Source of the DNA: Gigaspora rosea
Lineage: Eukaryota; Glomeromycota; Glomeromycetes; Diversisporales; Gigasporaceae
Direction: 5' to 3'
DNA length: 64,000 bases
Assembly (NCBI GenBank): GCA_003550325.1
Contig: QKWP01000370.1
Coordinates: 116,251 to 180,250 of the forward strand
Under the pieces are notes generated by a model. That model saw only the letters and a list, made by a program, of their open reading frames with translations, was not told the DNA's origin and did not search any database. Of the stretch, positions 20,655-32,960 are shown in pieces; position 1 is the stretch's first letter; the number at the start of each line of letters is the position of its first letter. A program made the position numbers and the translations under genes.

Positions 20655-21393
20655 CCATATATTGCCGAAAATAAGCTACCTCCTAAAATAAGCTACCCCC
20701 CAGTTTTGATCCAAAAACGTCAAAACGCCTTTGACCAGAAAATAAGCTACCCTTTGTCGCACCAAAAGATATTTAACAAAATTTTTAGTTCCGAAAATAA
20801 GCTACCCCCACGATCGATAAACGTTGCTACATAGTAAAGTCTAAATTTTACTAAGTAAATCGATCAAAGTTGTATAAGTAACCTTGTTCAGCAGATCAAA
20901 ATACACGTACTCCAAAAACTTCATAAAAATTGAAGAACTTTTTATTATTTGACGTTTAATTTTTACGTTCAATAGTTTTTTTTTACAAAAAAAAAAAACC
21001 GTTGAACGTAAAAATTAAAAGTCAAATAATAAAAATTTCTCCGATTTTTATGAAATTTTTAGGGTACGCGTATTTTGATCTGCTGAACAAGGTTACTTAT
21101 GCGACTTTGATCGATTTACTTAGTAAAATTTAGACTTTACTATATAGCGATTATAAACGATCGTTTTATAAGTTACACCCCGATTTTTTTCTGCATGTTT
21201 ATTTATTGTTTATAACATATTTATTTATTGCCTACAGCATATTTATTTATTGTCTACAGCATATTTATTTATCTATTTTACTTATTAGAGTTTGTGTTCG
21301 AAAATAAGCTACCTCTTTGTTGTGCTTTAAATTACTTAAAATAGTAAATAATCCGAAAATAAGCTACCCACAGTTTTTTTTTGTTAAAAATCG
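20655..21393. mobile_element. Inserted element with six GAAAATAAGCTACC-type repeats and a central foldback
   Basis: Interrupts the transposase relic between two copies of gtata (20650-20654, 21394-21398). The 13-mer aaaataagctacc occurs six times in direct orientation (ending near 20680, 20697, 20751, 20806, 21313, 21368), four left and two right of a central inverted repeat (~20809-21165, arms ~150 nt, T/A-rich loop). The outer ends are not clear inverted repeats. I do not recognise the family. Confidence 0.6.
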
Positions 21394-22704
21394 GTATAAT
21401 GTTGCAGATGAAAATTGAAAATATATTAAAAGCTTTAATTGGTTTGCATCAATTTAAAAAGTGAATGATAGGGTAGAAGTTCAATGGACAAACAAATCAG
21501 GAAAAAATACTATAGACCAGCTAGAATAATTTCTTTTGACTTAGCATGTACTAAATTTTTAGTTCAGTTATTAGGTATTTCACAAACTTATAGTTTTTCA
21601 TGTTTAGCTTTATGATCTCTAATGCTAGAAAAAATGGTTTGGAATGTTAATGATCAATGAAAAGTTTGAAATAAAATAGTAATAATTGGTATTCCAGTAA
21701 AGTACTTACTGAAATTTCAGTAGATAATTATTTGGACATTGAAGTCACAATCGAAACAACTGGAGAAGTCAAATTGTATACAGTATATGAAAATTGCTAC
21801 TTCATAATATTACTCCTGCATATAATAAAAATGAACATTTTGTTTTATATCTTGTCATTAATTTCATAACTGGTGATAAATAGTTTTTTCTAAATGAGTT
21901 AATAAATGTCTTTAAAAAGTTAAAAAATAATGTTTCTAAAAGTTACACTAGTAATAATGAAAATAAAAATATAAGAAAAATAATGTTTGATAGATGGAAA
22001 ATCAGTTGGCAATATTTTCAATAGTTTGGGATTTGAGCAGCAACTATAGCAAAAGCTACTAAATTAACTAAGTAACATATATGGCTTACCTTCTGAAGCA
22101 AAATGAGAGTGGACTTTGTGAAATTTATACTATTATTTGATGTTAAAAAAGCAATAAAAAATATTTTTAAGTTAAATTATATCTTCCAAGGCACTAAGGT
22201 TTGTAATTTAATTCTCTTTTGATTTAAACTAAGATAGTCTTTTTTTAAAAAAAATTAGTAAAAATCTGTATTCAAAATTGATATTATTGTTAAAAATAAC
22301 TATTTATTTGAAATATTATTATAATTATCAAAAATCTAATATTGTTGCATACATATACAATATTGGTTAAAAATTGTAAAATAACAGTAATTTGGCAAAT
22401 TATCATGTGCTGCTCTGTGGCATGTATAACCAATCATTTGCCAAATTAATGTATTCGACAATTTGCTCAATATTGGTATTATCTGGCAATTTATGATTAT
22501 AATTGGTAGAGAGTGCTCACTAAGTTTTAATTTAAATAAACATATTTACATCATAATACATGAAAAAATAGCAAGAAGAAATAATTCATAATTATATATA
22601 AGTTTGCCAGATAATACTAGTTATTTATTCACTATACACATATATACTGAGATAATACATATAGTCAAATATATATTTCTTCTTTTGAAAACCCATGTTT
22701 GAAT

Positions 22705-22884
22705 AGGACCCCTGAAATATATATAGATAGGTCAGGTATGAGTTTGCTTATTTTTGAAGTTTTTTATGCAGATCTTTTCTATTTATAGTAATTTTTTTGC
22801 TTATTTTTGAAGTTTTTTTTGCAGATCTTTTTTTTTAGTAACCCTATAATTAATCTGACCTATCTATGGATATTCCAGGGTCCT
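22705..22884. mobile_element. 180-bp MITE with 8-bp target duplication
   Basis: Ends AGGACCCCTGAAATATATAT and, in reverse, AGGACCCTGGAATATCCATA, both followed by tagataggtcag-like sequence. Flanks gtttgaat (22697-22704) and gcttgaat (22885-22892) match at 7 of 8. Two tandem copies of gcttatttttgaagtttttt lie inside. Confidence 0.75.
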
Positions 22885-23989
22885 GCTTGAATACTTTGAA
22901 AAAAATAAAACAATAGTTTACTCAAGATAATAAACAAAAAAATTCAAGTTAATAGTTTTTCATACAATACTAGTTCAATTGATTTTATTAATAAATAGAT
23001 TTCTTGAAATTGTAGAGCATGTATTTACTAATTGACCAGGTGCTATAATTCAACCAAGAAGAATATCTCAGAATATTCTTAAGGGTTTATTTGGAACAAT
23101 TAGAGAAATAGGTAGTGACTCTTCTACACAAACAGTTTAATCCTATGGATATGCAATGAACCAATTAACAATTACAATGCAAATGACATCAGAAATACAA
23201 AGCTTAAATTATAGTTCTGCTAACAGTTCAGTTTGCATGCTTGCTGATTTAAAACAAAGGTAATTTTTGCTTATACAAATTTGGTATTAAGATTTTTTTA
23301 AATAAATATCAAAATTAACTTTTTTTTAAATATGGTCCGGAGCGAAAAGGTTCATATCTCAAAAATGAAATTAATTTTTGTACTTAAATAGCTTAATAAA
23401 TTATAATTAAATGTTTCTAATTTTTTTATATAAAATAAAGTAGGTTATAATTTATCTTTTTGTATAATTTTTATTATAATAATATAGTTTTATTTTAACT
23501 ATTAATTAAATATAACTTTTTGAATTGAGTAAAAAAAAAAAAACTTTTTTAGAAAAAAATCTATTTTAACCATTTTCGCAAAAAGTATGAAGTTTTATAA
23601 GTTTGTATTACGCAAGTGCTTTAGTGTGCATATAATAAACATACAGTTAAAATTTGAGCAAAATTGGATCACTAGTTGTTAAAAAATTGGTCATTAAAGT
23701 CAAGTAATTATATTTTTTTACTATATAAAATATATAAAAATTACTATTAAATTTATATAGTAAATTTTACAATTGATTTTTTAAGAAAGTTAGCATAATT
23801 AAAACTTTTTATTTAATCAAAAAAGTTATTAAAAATTTTATATTTTTAATAATCCGAATACTAGACACTTTTAATAAATTAAAAATATTAAAAATTATTT
23901 TGTAGAATAAAAAGTTTACTATTAACTATTTGAGGTACGAACCTTTTTGCAACGGACCATATTATCGAAATAAACAATATAATAAGCAA

Positions 23990-25330
23990 ACTTTGAAAGA
24001 ATATAATAATCATAAAGCTCAAATTGAATTTCTTCCTACTTTTAGCTATCAAATATTTCAAGAACTTCCTAATAATGATCTAGTAATAGAATGAATGCAA
24101 TTGCCATTATTTTCAAGTAATGAAAATATTAGAATAGAAAATAAACTATTAATTGCTTACAACTTGAAAAACAACAATTAATTGAATGGCTATTATATAA
24201 GAATAGTGTAGAGGGTCTTTTGTTAACTTGGTCAAATAATTTTCATCAAATAGTAGTTCTACTAAAAAAACACCTATTGGCATAATATGAACAACAAATT
24301 TAGAAAGTTAATTAAATAATTACAAATGTGCTAATAACTGGTTTAATAACTTTCAATTGTTGGTTCTGAATAACTTTAAAGTAGAAATACAATGATTGAT
24401 TGCATATATGTTACTTGAAAAAATTATACAAATCATATTTAGACAAGTATACAACAAACAATACTATAATTAACTTTTTACAAATTATACAGAATCATGA
24501 ACTATACCTAGAAACATTATTATCTTAGAACAGCTAAGACATCAAATTTTAGTATATCATTGGATAGACAATCTACAAATTAACAAAAAGTAATAAATTA
24601 ACATTAGCACATAAAAATTTGCAAAAATCAAATTGTGTTTAAATGTTCTTAGTTCTGAACAAGTAAAATACATATATGACACCTTTTTAAAAATGACTAC
24701 AGTTATTCCAAAAGCTAATTTTATTTGATTCATGTATTATTTAGAGTCATTCATTTATCAGCTATTTGAAAAACATATAAAGTATGGCCAAATGTTCTAA
24801 TTTGTATTGATAATAATCTTGTAAACAACCAATCTTTAAAGAAGCAGTTTAATGACCTTTTATATATAGCAAATAAGTTTTATTATAATATTGAAAGTAA
24901 AAATAAAGAATTGCTTTCAGAATTTATATACAATAGTATTCAACTATCAAAAGAAGCTGAAGATTATCTATTAGCATGTTTGATTAAAACTTATATACAA
25001 AGTAGACAATTGTTTTGGTGACAATTTAAAGAATGCATTTCAGAATAAGGTTTATCTAGTTTACAAAAAATGTTAAAGCAATAAATGCAAATTTAAAAAA
25101 TAACAAAAAAAAAAATACTAAACCAAAAATGAAACTTGTTATATTTAAAAAAGAAATGCTACTAGAAAATCTTGATTTAGTGCTTGGTTAGCTTAAGATT
25201 TGGGCCCAAAATTATGGAGCTAAAAGTGCATTTGAGAAAGCATTCATATTATCTAATTTAAAAATTCTAATTCAAGCATTTCAAAATAAGCCAGTAAAGG
25301 TAAAGAAAAAAAAAGTCAGCTCTTATAGAT
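23990..25330 (+). pseudogene. Decayed coding relic, probably transposon
   Basis: Several stretches read as protein-like islands in shifting frames (around 24630-25060 and 25180-25300, e.g. LKIWAQNYGAKSAFEKAF), with many stops. It may be a continuation of the P-like transposon or another element. No domain can be named. Confidence 0.3.
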
Positions 25331-25483
25331 TTGTTTTTTAACCATCTGAATAATGGCTTAGAGTTCAATAAAAAAACAAAAAAGAAAGGTCAACTTTTTA
25401 CTTGAATTAATTAAGTGTTACTTATGATTAGCATGTAAACTCTATATATTATTTAAAAAAAATATATAAAATTTTTGTTATAT

Positions 25484-25655
25484 AAATGACCCTTTGATAC
25501 GATTACTTCAAAGCAGCTTCGAAGTTCGGGTATCTACTGCTACAGCATCTAGTAATTCAAATTTTTCTTCAAATTGAAGTTATTTGATTGTAGCAGTATA
25601 TGCCCAAGACTAATTCTCTAATACTATGTAAGTCAACCTATTGAAGAGTCATTTC
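25484..25655. mobile_element. Foldback MITE (putative)
   Basis: Outer ends aaatgaccctttgatacg and, reversed, aaatgactcttcaatagg; an inner pair gggtatctactgctaca / tgtagcagtatatgccc. It lies in AT-rich sequence and the target duplication is not resolved. Confidence 0.5.
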
Positions 25656-26432
25656 ATAGCAAAGACCAATATATATGTTTAGTTTGTTATATAATAATAA
25701 AATTAATTTTAATTAATTTATAATTAAACAACCAGGTTAAGGATGACAATTCAAATAAACAATATAATCTTGAGTACTTAGTATTTGAAATCTACTGAAC
25801 ATGGCTATTTAGATATCTTGAAGTTTGTTATGATAAATATATAAAATAAAAAAAGGCATTTAAGTAACAACAACATATAGATAATATAGTTTTAAAAAGA
25901 CATAGCTAAGAATGCAAAAATATATTTGAATAGTATTTGAAATTTGAAAATGTTTATTCAAATAAACAAACTAATCATAGAGTAAAAGTAAAGTAAAAAA
26001 AAAAAAGTAGATATGTGAAATTTTAAATCTGTAAGTAGTAAGCTTTGGTCAATATAATTTTGAAATTTATTACAATGATATATAATTAGTTTTGTAAGAT
26101 TTTGATTGATAAAATACTATTATGCTATTAAAATAGTATTAGAAATATTACCTACTAGTAGTTATTAAATGCTATTAAAAAAGTTGCAAAATGAATAAAG
26201 TAAAAAGCAATTTGTCATAAAATAAGAAAGTTATACCTTTTTTTTAAAATTGACTCAAAGTTGTTATAATTCAATAATTGAATTGTTACCAAATCTAATA
26301 ACCATTATAATAAAATTGCTATAATACTATAGTACAAAGTTGTGACAATTTGACAATTGAATCATTACCAAATATAATAATTATTATTATACAAACTTGT
26401 ATATGTTTGTGTCAATTTACAATCTGTAATTA

Positions 26433-26966
26433 GAGGGCATCCATAAATAACGTTATGTACCTCCTCATAGTAGTGCTTGACCCCCCTCTACTATATAAAA
26501 AAATTTTTCAAAATCCATATATTTATATATAAAATTTTACAAAAACTTGAATATATTGTGACACAGTGATCCGATTTGGATGATTTAGATACCATTCGAT
26601 TCGTCTCAGTGAGGCGAATCCAATGATACCAAAATCGTTTTATTTTGATTACTGGATCAATAGTTATTCACAAAAAACTATTGATTTTATAGTCATTTTA
26701 TAAGAAAACATAATAACCAATAGTATTTGGCCAATAACTTTTGAATCAGTGATCCAAATAAAATGAAATTAGTACCATTCGACTCCTCTCACTGAGATGA
26801 ATCGAATAGTGCCAAAATCATTAAATTTGGACTACTGAATTAGTTTTAGACGATTTTTTCTAAAAAAATTGCGTTATATTTTTGTGACCCCTCTACTTAA
26901 GAAGAAAATCATTATATTTTGTCAGACCCCCTCCCCCTCTTGTATAACGTTATTTCTGGATGCCCC
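26433..26966. mobile_element. MITE with TTA target duplication (PIF/Harbinger-like)
   Basis: 534 bp. Ends GAGGGCATCCATAAATAACG and, reversed, GGGGCATCCAGAAATAACGT, flanked by TTA at 26430-26432 and 26967-26969. A 3-bp TTA duplication fits PIF/Harbinger; other superfamilies with short duplications are possible. Subterminal C-rich blocks (gacccccct, gacccct) occur at both ends. The interior has further inverted segments around caatgatacca / tggtatca-like motifs. Confidence 0.7.
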
Positions 26967-27368
26967 TTAGTGAAAAAGAAAATTTTAAATATTGTTTGAC
27001 TAATATAGTCTTTTTTCAACTATAATAATTTTAAAATAACCAATAAATAAAGTTTTTTGCTAGCTGAAAACTTAAAAATATTTGACTAAAATATTGTATA
27101 AGAATCTTAAAATTAACCTAATATAGTTTTTGCTTTACTATAAGAATTTTAAAAACTACCAAACAAACCAAATAGAGTTCTTGTAAAAAAATTTTTAAAA
27201 ACTACTATAAAAAGAAAAATAAATAAAATATATAATATGCTTTTAAGGGAGGGATTATGTGAACTCTAAGATATTTAATGCGATTCTCTATATCATATTA
27301 TATTTATGTAAATTTCAAAGTGAATATATTCGAAGTTATTTCTTATCTCATAGCTCAGTGGACTAAAC

Positions 27369-28389
27369 CAGTGTTTAAAATTGGCATGCACATGATGCAC
27401 ATGTGCACATAAATATTTTTATGCGCATAAAATTTTAACAAGTTAAGTGCGCAAATGTGCATCTAAAATTTTATAAAAATAATGCACAAAAAGTTATGCG
27501 TAACAAAAATTTTAAATTTTTATGCACAAAAAATTAGAACTTTAAATTTCAATGCACAAAATATATTAATAATATATATTAACGATATTAGTTATAATGA
27601 TAATAATTTGTAATTTGCAAATTTAATACTTTTCTAATTTAAGCAATTACTATCACTATTACTATAAATAATACAGTAATATATAAATACTCGATATTAA
27701 ATGTTTGTAAGTAGACAGAAAATGAATTAGAGTAGCTACGCAATGCAGTCATGCTAAAACCAGGAACGTACTAAGTATAAATCATTTTTATTTTAATTAT
27801 TGGAGTTGATGCTGAATTGAGTCCATTATAAAATAAGTATGATCATATGAAATTCTAGTTTAATTAATTCATTTTAAGAAAGTCTCAAAAATGTAGTAAT
27901 AATCTATAACAAACTATTAGGATAATGTAATCATAGAATATTCGCACACAACAATCAAAATAAATATTCAAATGGGTAAGGGTCAAATTTTTGCCAAGGA
28001 CCTTCGCTAATGTATTTAAACCTTCAAAACCAATTTGATTCCATTAAGATTTAAATGAGTCAAAAAAGTATTTTTACAAAACGAATCAGCTAATATTTTT
28101 GCACCTTTATCAGAAATCATATTGCTACTAAGATTCAAAGAGGTAATTGTAGTATTTTTACAAAGTGCACTTGAAATAGATTTTACTCCTTCAATATTAA
28201 TATAATTAAAGAGTGAATTTACATTTCATGAGAGCAAATATTATGAGGACATGTGTGATAAAAATATATGTGCATGAAAAAATTTTTTTACATGCACACA
28301 TGTGCAACAGATTAGTTGTTTGTGCACTCAAAACCTTTCTAATTCTTGCACGCTATGCATATAGTTTTAGATCTGAATTTTAAACACTG
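27369..28389. mobile_element. Non-autonomous hAT element carrying an LRR fragment
   Basis: Ends CAGTGTTTAAAATT at both sides in inverted orientation. The 8-bp flank gactaaac is duplicated perfectly (27361-27368, 28390-28397). Subterminal regions are dense in gtgcacatg / catgtgcac palindromes. The interior contains a minus-strand leucine-rich-repeat coding fragment instead of a transposase, a gene-capture (transduplication) arrangement. Confidence 0.88.
27972..28224 (-). pseudogene. Captured leucine-rich-repeat (RI type) gene fragment
   Basis: Read on the minus strand from 28224, one frame gives about 70 residues including GVKSISSALCKNTTITSLNL, then SSNMISDKGAKILADSF, then CKNTFLTHLNLNG. The frame is then lost by one base (consistent with a deleted A) and continues as GFEGLNTLAKVLGKNLTLTH. 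The ~28-residue period with LxxLxL, N-x-I and GA/GL-K-x-LA is that of ribonuclease-inhibitor/NOD3-type LRRs. It is a fragment of a host gene, lacks a start, and is presumably non-functional. Confidence 0.75.
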
Positions 28390-28397
28390 GACTAAAC

Positions 28398-29900
28398 CAC
28401 TCTCTTTGCTATAGATATTGTAAAAAATAAATATTAATCAAATATACAAAATCAGAGGCCCTATAGAGACAAAATTTTTTGCATAACTGAGTATAGTCAA
28501 CTAAAGATGTGTATCAAAAATAAAGAAAAAGCAACAAAATAAAATACAAGAAGGTAACAATCAGATCTTGGGCCTGTCTCAAAAGATGATAACTGTCTCT
28601 AAAAAGACTATTATTATTAAAAAACAGCTAGATAGTATATTTTTTGCAGAAAAAACTAACTACTATTCCCAAAGCACTGAGCTATCTGTTTTGTTAAAGC
28701 AAGAAGATTGTGTGCATGTTTAATTACACAACTTGCTAAAGCAAACTCATGTCAAGTAGCTAAAGAAGTTGTTTTATTAACACAAAAATAATCTAACAAG
28801 AAAAAGAGATGCATGTAAAAACAATAAAATTTGCTAAAAAATGTAAAAAATGATTTATATATGTAAGTAGAAAACTATGCTCTATATGTGTAATAATTTA
28901 ATTCCTATATAGTTCATTATATTTTGAGCTATTTTTTATTGTCTAAAAAAGGATAATTAGGATATCAATTATGCAGTAGTTTGGTACTTTGCATCTTCAA
29001 GAGGCAAATTTAGAGTTATTACATTATTATACTATACCAATTTTAAAAAATCAATAATTTTTTATATAACTGTTAACCCAGGTCATAACCTGGGTCAAAT
29101 ATCTGACTCTTCTGGGTCATTATTTTCTGACCCATGTAATAGCTCTATTTAGTAGTTAATATTATATTTATAAAAGAAAGGAGCAAAAAAAAATAAAATT
29201 ATATAATGCATTCATTTGAGAATAAGAACTTTATACATACAATTTTATAGCCAAAATATATATGTAGCTCAAAATTTTGGGTTTACTAATTCTCCAAGTT
29301 CCTATTAGTCGAATGCAAATTTTGTTTTTCTTAATAAAAATTAATATAAAAAAGTATTGATTCAAATAATTGGTTTGTTATTGTTATTTCTGTAAAATTA
29401 TATATTTATTAAAATTAGAAAAGTTATCCAGTTGCAACCAGATAGTTCGTGCTCAAAAACTTGTTTGAATACTGTTTCAAACCACACATATAAAACTGGT
29501 TATTGAATTTGGTTTATGCAAATGTCTTAATAATATGCTTGTTTGAACAATTTAATAAAGCATGCTATATATTTATCAAAGCAATTTTACATTTGTAAAA
29601 TATACATATTATGCATTTACAATATTTATTGCATTTATTGCTACATATTATTTATTTGTTGAACAATATAATAATACTTAGTTTAATAATATTCTACACA
29701 GTCGAGAATACCTGATTTGTACCATGTTTTTAGACAGAGACTTGCAGTTACACTTTCTTTAGATAGTTAATTACAGATTGGATTAATTGTATTTTTGGCT
29801 TTAAAAAACATTTCTTTACTAAATACAGAAATAGCCTTTATGATTACTTTACTGAAACTTAAAAAAAAGTATATATGTTTTTATAATAAAATAATAATAT
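28398..29900. other. AT-rich spacer, few landmarks
   Basis: No gene recognised. At 29068-29150 there is a short block of aacccaggtcataacctggg and gggtcat motifs like the subterminal sequence of the hAT elements at 2641 and 54373, possibly a small deletion derivative. Confidence 0.4.
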
Positions 29901-30450
29901 TTTGAAAATATAATAAATATGCTTTTATATAAAAAAATATTTTAATAATGTTTTTATAATATATTAATAATATAATAAAAATTTTAAAAATAAAATAAAA
30001 ATTTAAATCTGTTTCAAAAATATTGTAAAATTATTATAAAAACATTATTATTATATTTTAAAAATAGTTTAAAATAAATTGTTTAAAAATATTTTAAAAT
30101 ATTATTTTAATATTATTAAAAATATTATAAAAACATTATTGCTATATTTTAAAAATACTTTAAAATAAATTTTTTAAAAATGTTTTTAAAACATTATTTT
30201 AATATTATCAAAATTATTATAAAAACATTATTATTATTATTTAAAAATAACTTAAAATAAACTTTTAAAAATGTTTTTAATACATTATTAAAAATATTGT
30301 AAAAATATTATTATTATATTTTAAAAAAAAATTAAATAATTTTTTTAAAATATTTTTAAAACATTATTTTAATATTATTAAAAATATTATAAAAACATTA
30401 TTATTATATTTTAAAAATATATTAAAATAAGTTTTTTAAAAATATTTTTT
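29900..30450 (+). repeat. AT-rich tandem array
   Basis: Five or so diverged units of roughly 110-120 bp, each with taaaaacattattattatatt, then ttaaaata, then ttttaatattattaaaaata-type segments. Composition is almost pure A/T. Confidence 0.75.
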
Positions 30451-32960
30451 AAACCAAAATTATTTTTAAAAAATGCTTATATCTCGTAATTTTGCTTATG
30501 AAACCATCCTTCGTATTTTAACAAAAAATCTTTTTTGCAAGATTTTGGGATAAACACATTTGTCTAAATCATTATATTATTGATTTGTTTTATTTATATT
30601 ATATTTAATATTATAAAATATATTATAATATAATATATTTATATAATATAAATATTTATATTATACTATAAAAATGAAATTTATTAGTTTAATAATGTTT
30701 TAAAAATGTTTTTATTAATATTACTAAAACAGTTTTAATATATATTATTTATATTATTATTATTAACTTATAACTAGTAATTATTATGTTTTTTAAAATA
30801 TAATAAAAACATAATAGATATATAATCATAATATTTTTAATTTTTTTATAGTTTCAGTAAAGTAAATAATTATGTGCTATTTGTGCAAGTCCAGAATAGC
30901 ATACAAGACCATTATTTATTGAATAAGGTTTATTGCAATATTGTTTATTACCAATTTCAACAAGTTCATTACAGAAAGGATCTTTTTTTTATCATTTTGG
31001 AGGATAGTTTGTTATTTCTATAAGTGTTTTAGATTCAAGTATAGTTTGAAAGCTCAAAAAGGTATATTTAATTTGGTTAATAAATTGATCAAGTGTTTTT
31101 TCTTCATCCATCTTATGAAGTTTAAGTAAATAAAAGATAAGTAAAATATGTACAACAAAAAAAATTGCTCATTTATATATTAAAAAAAGCAATTTTTTTA
31201 TATAATATCATGGTAATTAATTAAAAAAAATTAATATCATCATAATATCACAATTAACTTTTAATTAAAAGTCTATCTTCATCATATTAGCATAATGCTA
31301 TAATAATTAGCCAATTAAAAAAAAATATTTTTTGTCAATGCATAATAGTACTAATCAAACATTTACTTATCTAACTGATTTCAAACACAATTAGGAATTT
31401 AAATATTGTAGTAAAAATCTTATAACTACAAAAACTCAAGTTTAACTAGTTTGGGTTTCAAACATTTTGGATAAACAAAATAACATCCCTAATTTAAATA
31501 TTTCCTACTCATTAATATTAGTTCACTAGCTCTTTACAATTAAATAAAAAATAAAATTATTTTTTTTATTTTTTTTAATTGGTTTTAATTTTATATTTTA
31601 TTAATTTATTGCTGTTTTAAAATAGTATTCAAAATTTTTTTTAAAAAAATATTGCAAATACTTAAATTAAATACTAGAACAAAGATCATATATATAGGGT
31701 TTCAGACATGTATATAGTTTACAGACAACTGTATTCTGTGCAACATGAATCTTGTTTTTAAAAATAAGGATTTGATAATTGATAAAACTATAATAGCAAT
31801 AAACTAAACTAAAAAAAATAAAGATCTAAACCTACTTTGAAGTTAGCTCTAATCCTAACTAAAGTTGCCAAAAAGAGAGCAATTTTATTTATTAAAAATT
31901 ATATAAATAGTCTTTATCAAAAAATTTTTAAACTGTGTGGGTATTAATTTATAATCAATATGATTGTAATTAATTACTAACTATAAGAGTAATTGCTATC
32001 AATACTTTTGAATCAAAATTTATTTTTAGTAAAATATTAAAAATATATTTTAATGTCTAAAATAAAAAACAAGTTTTTAGTTTTTCCAACTAACATGATC
32101 TTTGCAAGTCCTATATTTCTTTTGCAATACAATGAATTTAAAATTTTGTTTATAAAATTAATGTTTAAATTCTACTAGGGTGCTGACATTTATTAGATAA
32201 TATTTTAGGTCATAGGGTCAAGCAAAACCTTACCTCATATAAAAATTTTAGCCAATTAAATTTGACAAAAATATTATATAGAATAGGGGTAAAGAAAAGG
32301 TTTTTTGAGATAAGTTAATATTTATAAGATTATAATAAAAAGACTCAAGCTAATAAATATCTTTTTATAGGTATCGCTCAATAATTAAACTCAAAGCTTA
32401 TGTAACAGACACTAAACGAAGCATGCTTATATATCAAGAGAACTCTGAGTTGGAAGTGCTTTTAACAAACAATTCTCATAAAGCTTTCATGTTTGACAAA
32501 AATAAAGCCTAAAGTATATTAATTAATAATTAACTAATAATTAATCTATTAATTTTAGATATGCTAGTGTCACAGTTCGATGTGATTTGGGATTTGCATA
32601 ATGCAAAATTTAATTAAAAGTCTAATTGTTAGATAGTCTAATGCGTGTAACCCAGATAATTAAATATCCAGTTGATAATCTTGTATTTAAAAACAAGCGA
32701 TTGATTAATAAAATATAGCTTTTAGCTTTAGCGATAGTTGGCAATAATATTAGCCTTCGATCTTATTAGTTTTAAATACCTTTGCATTTTCTTAGTGAAA
32801 AACTGTCGTTATCTATGTGAACGTATTAGGTAGAAGGACCTGTACGATACGTCAGTAGTCATATAGCCAAGCAAGTGGATTTTATTAGCAAAACCCATAA
32901 GTACACGGCATATTGGAAATAGCTGTGATACTAGTGCGATAGGTGGCGCATTCATACTAC
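30450..32960. other. AT-rich spacer, no gene seen
   Basis: No coding sequence recognised. 32171-32270 resembles one end of the MITE at 38683 (gtgctgacatttattagata). 32570-32950 is less AT-rich and may be a decayed regulatory or LTR-like sequence, which I cannot substantiate. Confidence 0.4.

Larger units (their letters stand above)
20100..23265 (+). pseudogene. Decayed P-element-like DNA transposase
   Basis: Translated islands in changing frames read in the order expected of P-like/THAP9-type transposases abundant in glomeromycotan fungi: GFFLHDSFKF, then NKYIGYIDF, then SHSFNFLIAYFGIKTMN with FNRILFHLAAKLECAAIHT (~20500-20645), then VADEN and KYIKSFNWFAS plus DRVEVQWTNKSGKNTIDQLE (~21400-21520), then HIWLTF.SKMRVDF (~22070-22125), then QPRRISQNILKGLFGTIREI and a Gln/Thr-rich tail (~23055-23220). 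Stops and frameshifts are frequent, and at least two other elements (20655-21393, 22705-22884) have inserted. The family call rests on remembered consensus patterns and should be confirmed by a profile search. Confidence 0.5.

Noticed and set aside
20655..21393. CRISPR-like array of 13-mers
   Set aside because: Repeats are short, spacing is irregular and partly zero, there are no cas genes, and the context is a eukaryotic-type transposon-rich genome.
32570..32960. Solo copia LTR
   Set aside because: Possible short inverted termini (tgtcacag / ctgtgata), but no target duplication, primer-binding site or partner LTR could be shown.
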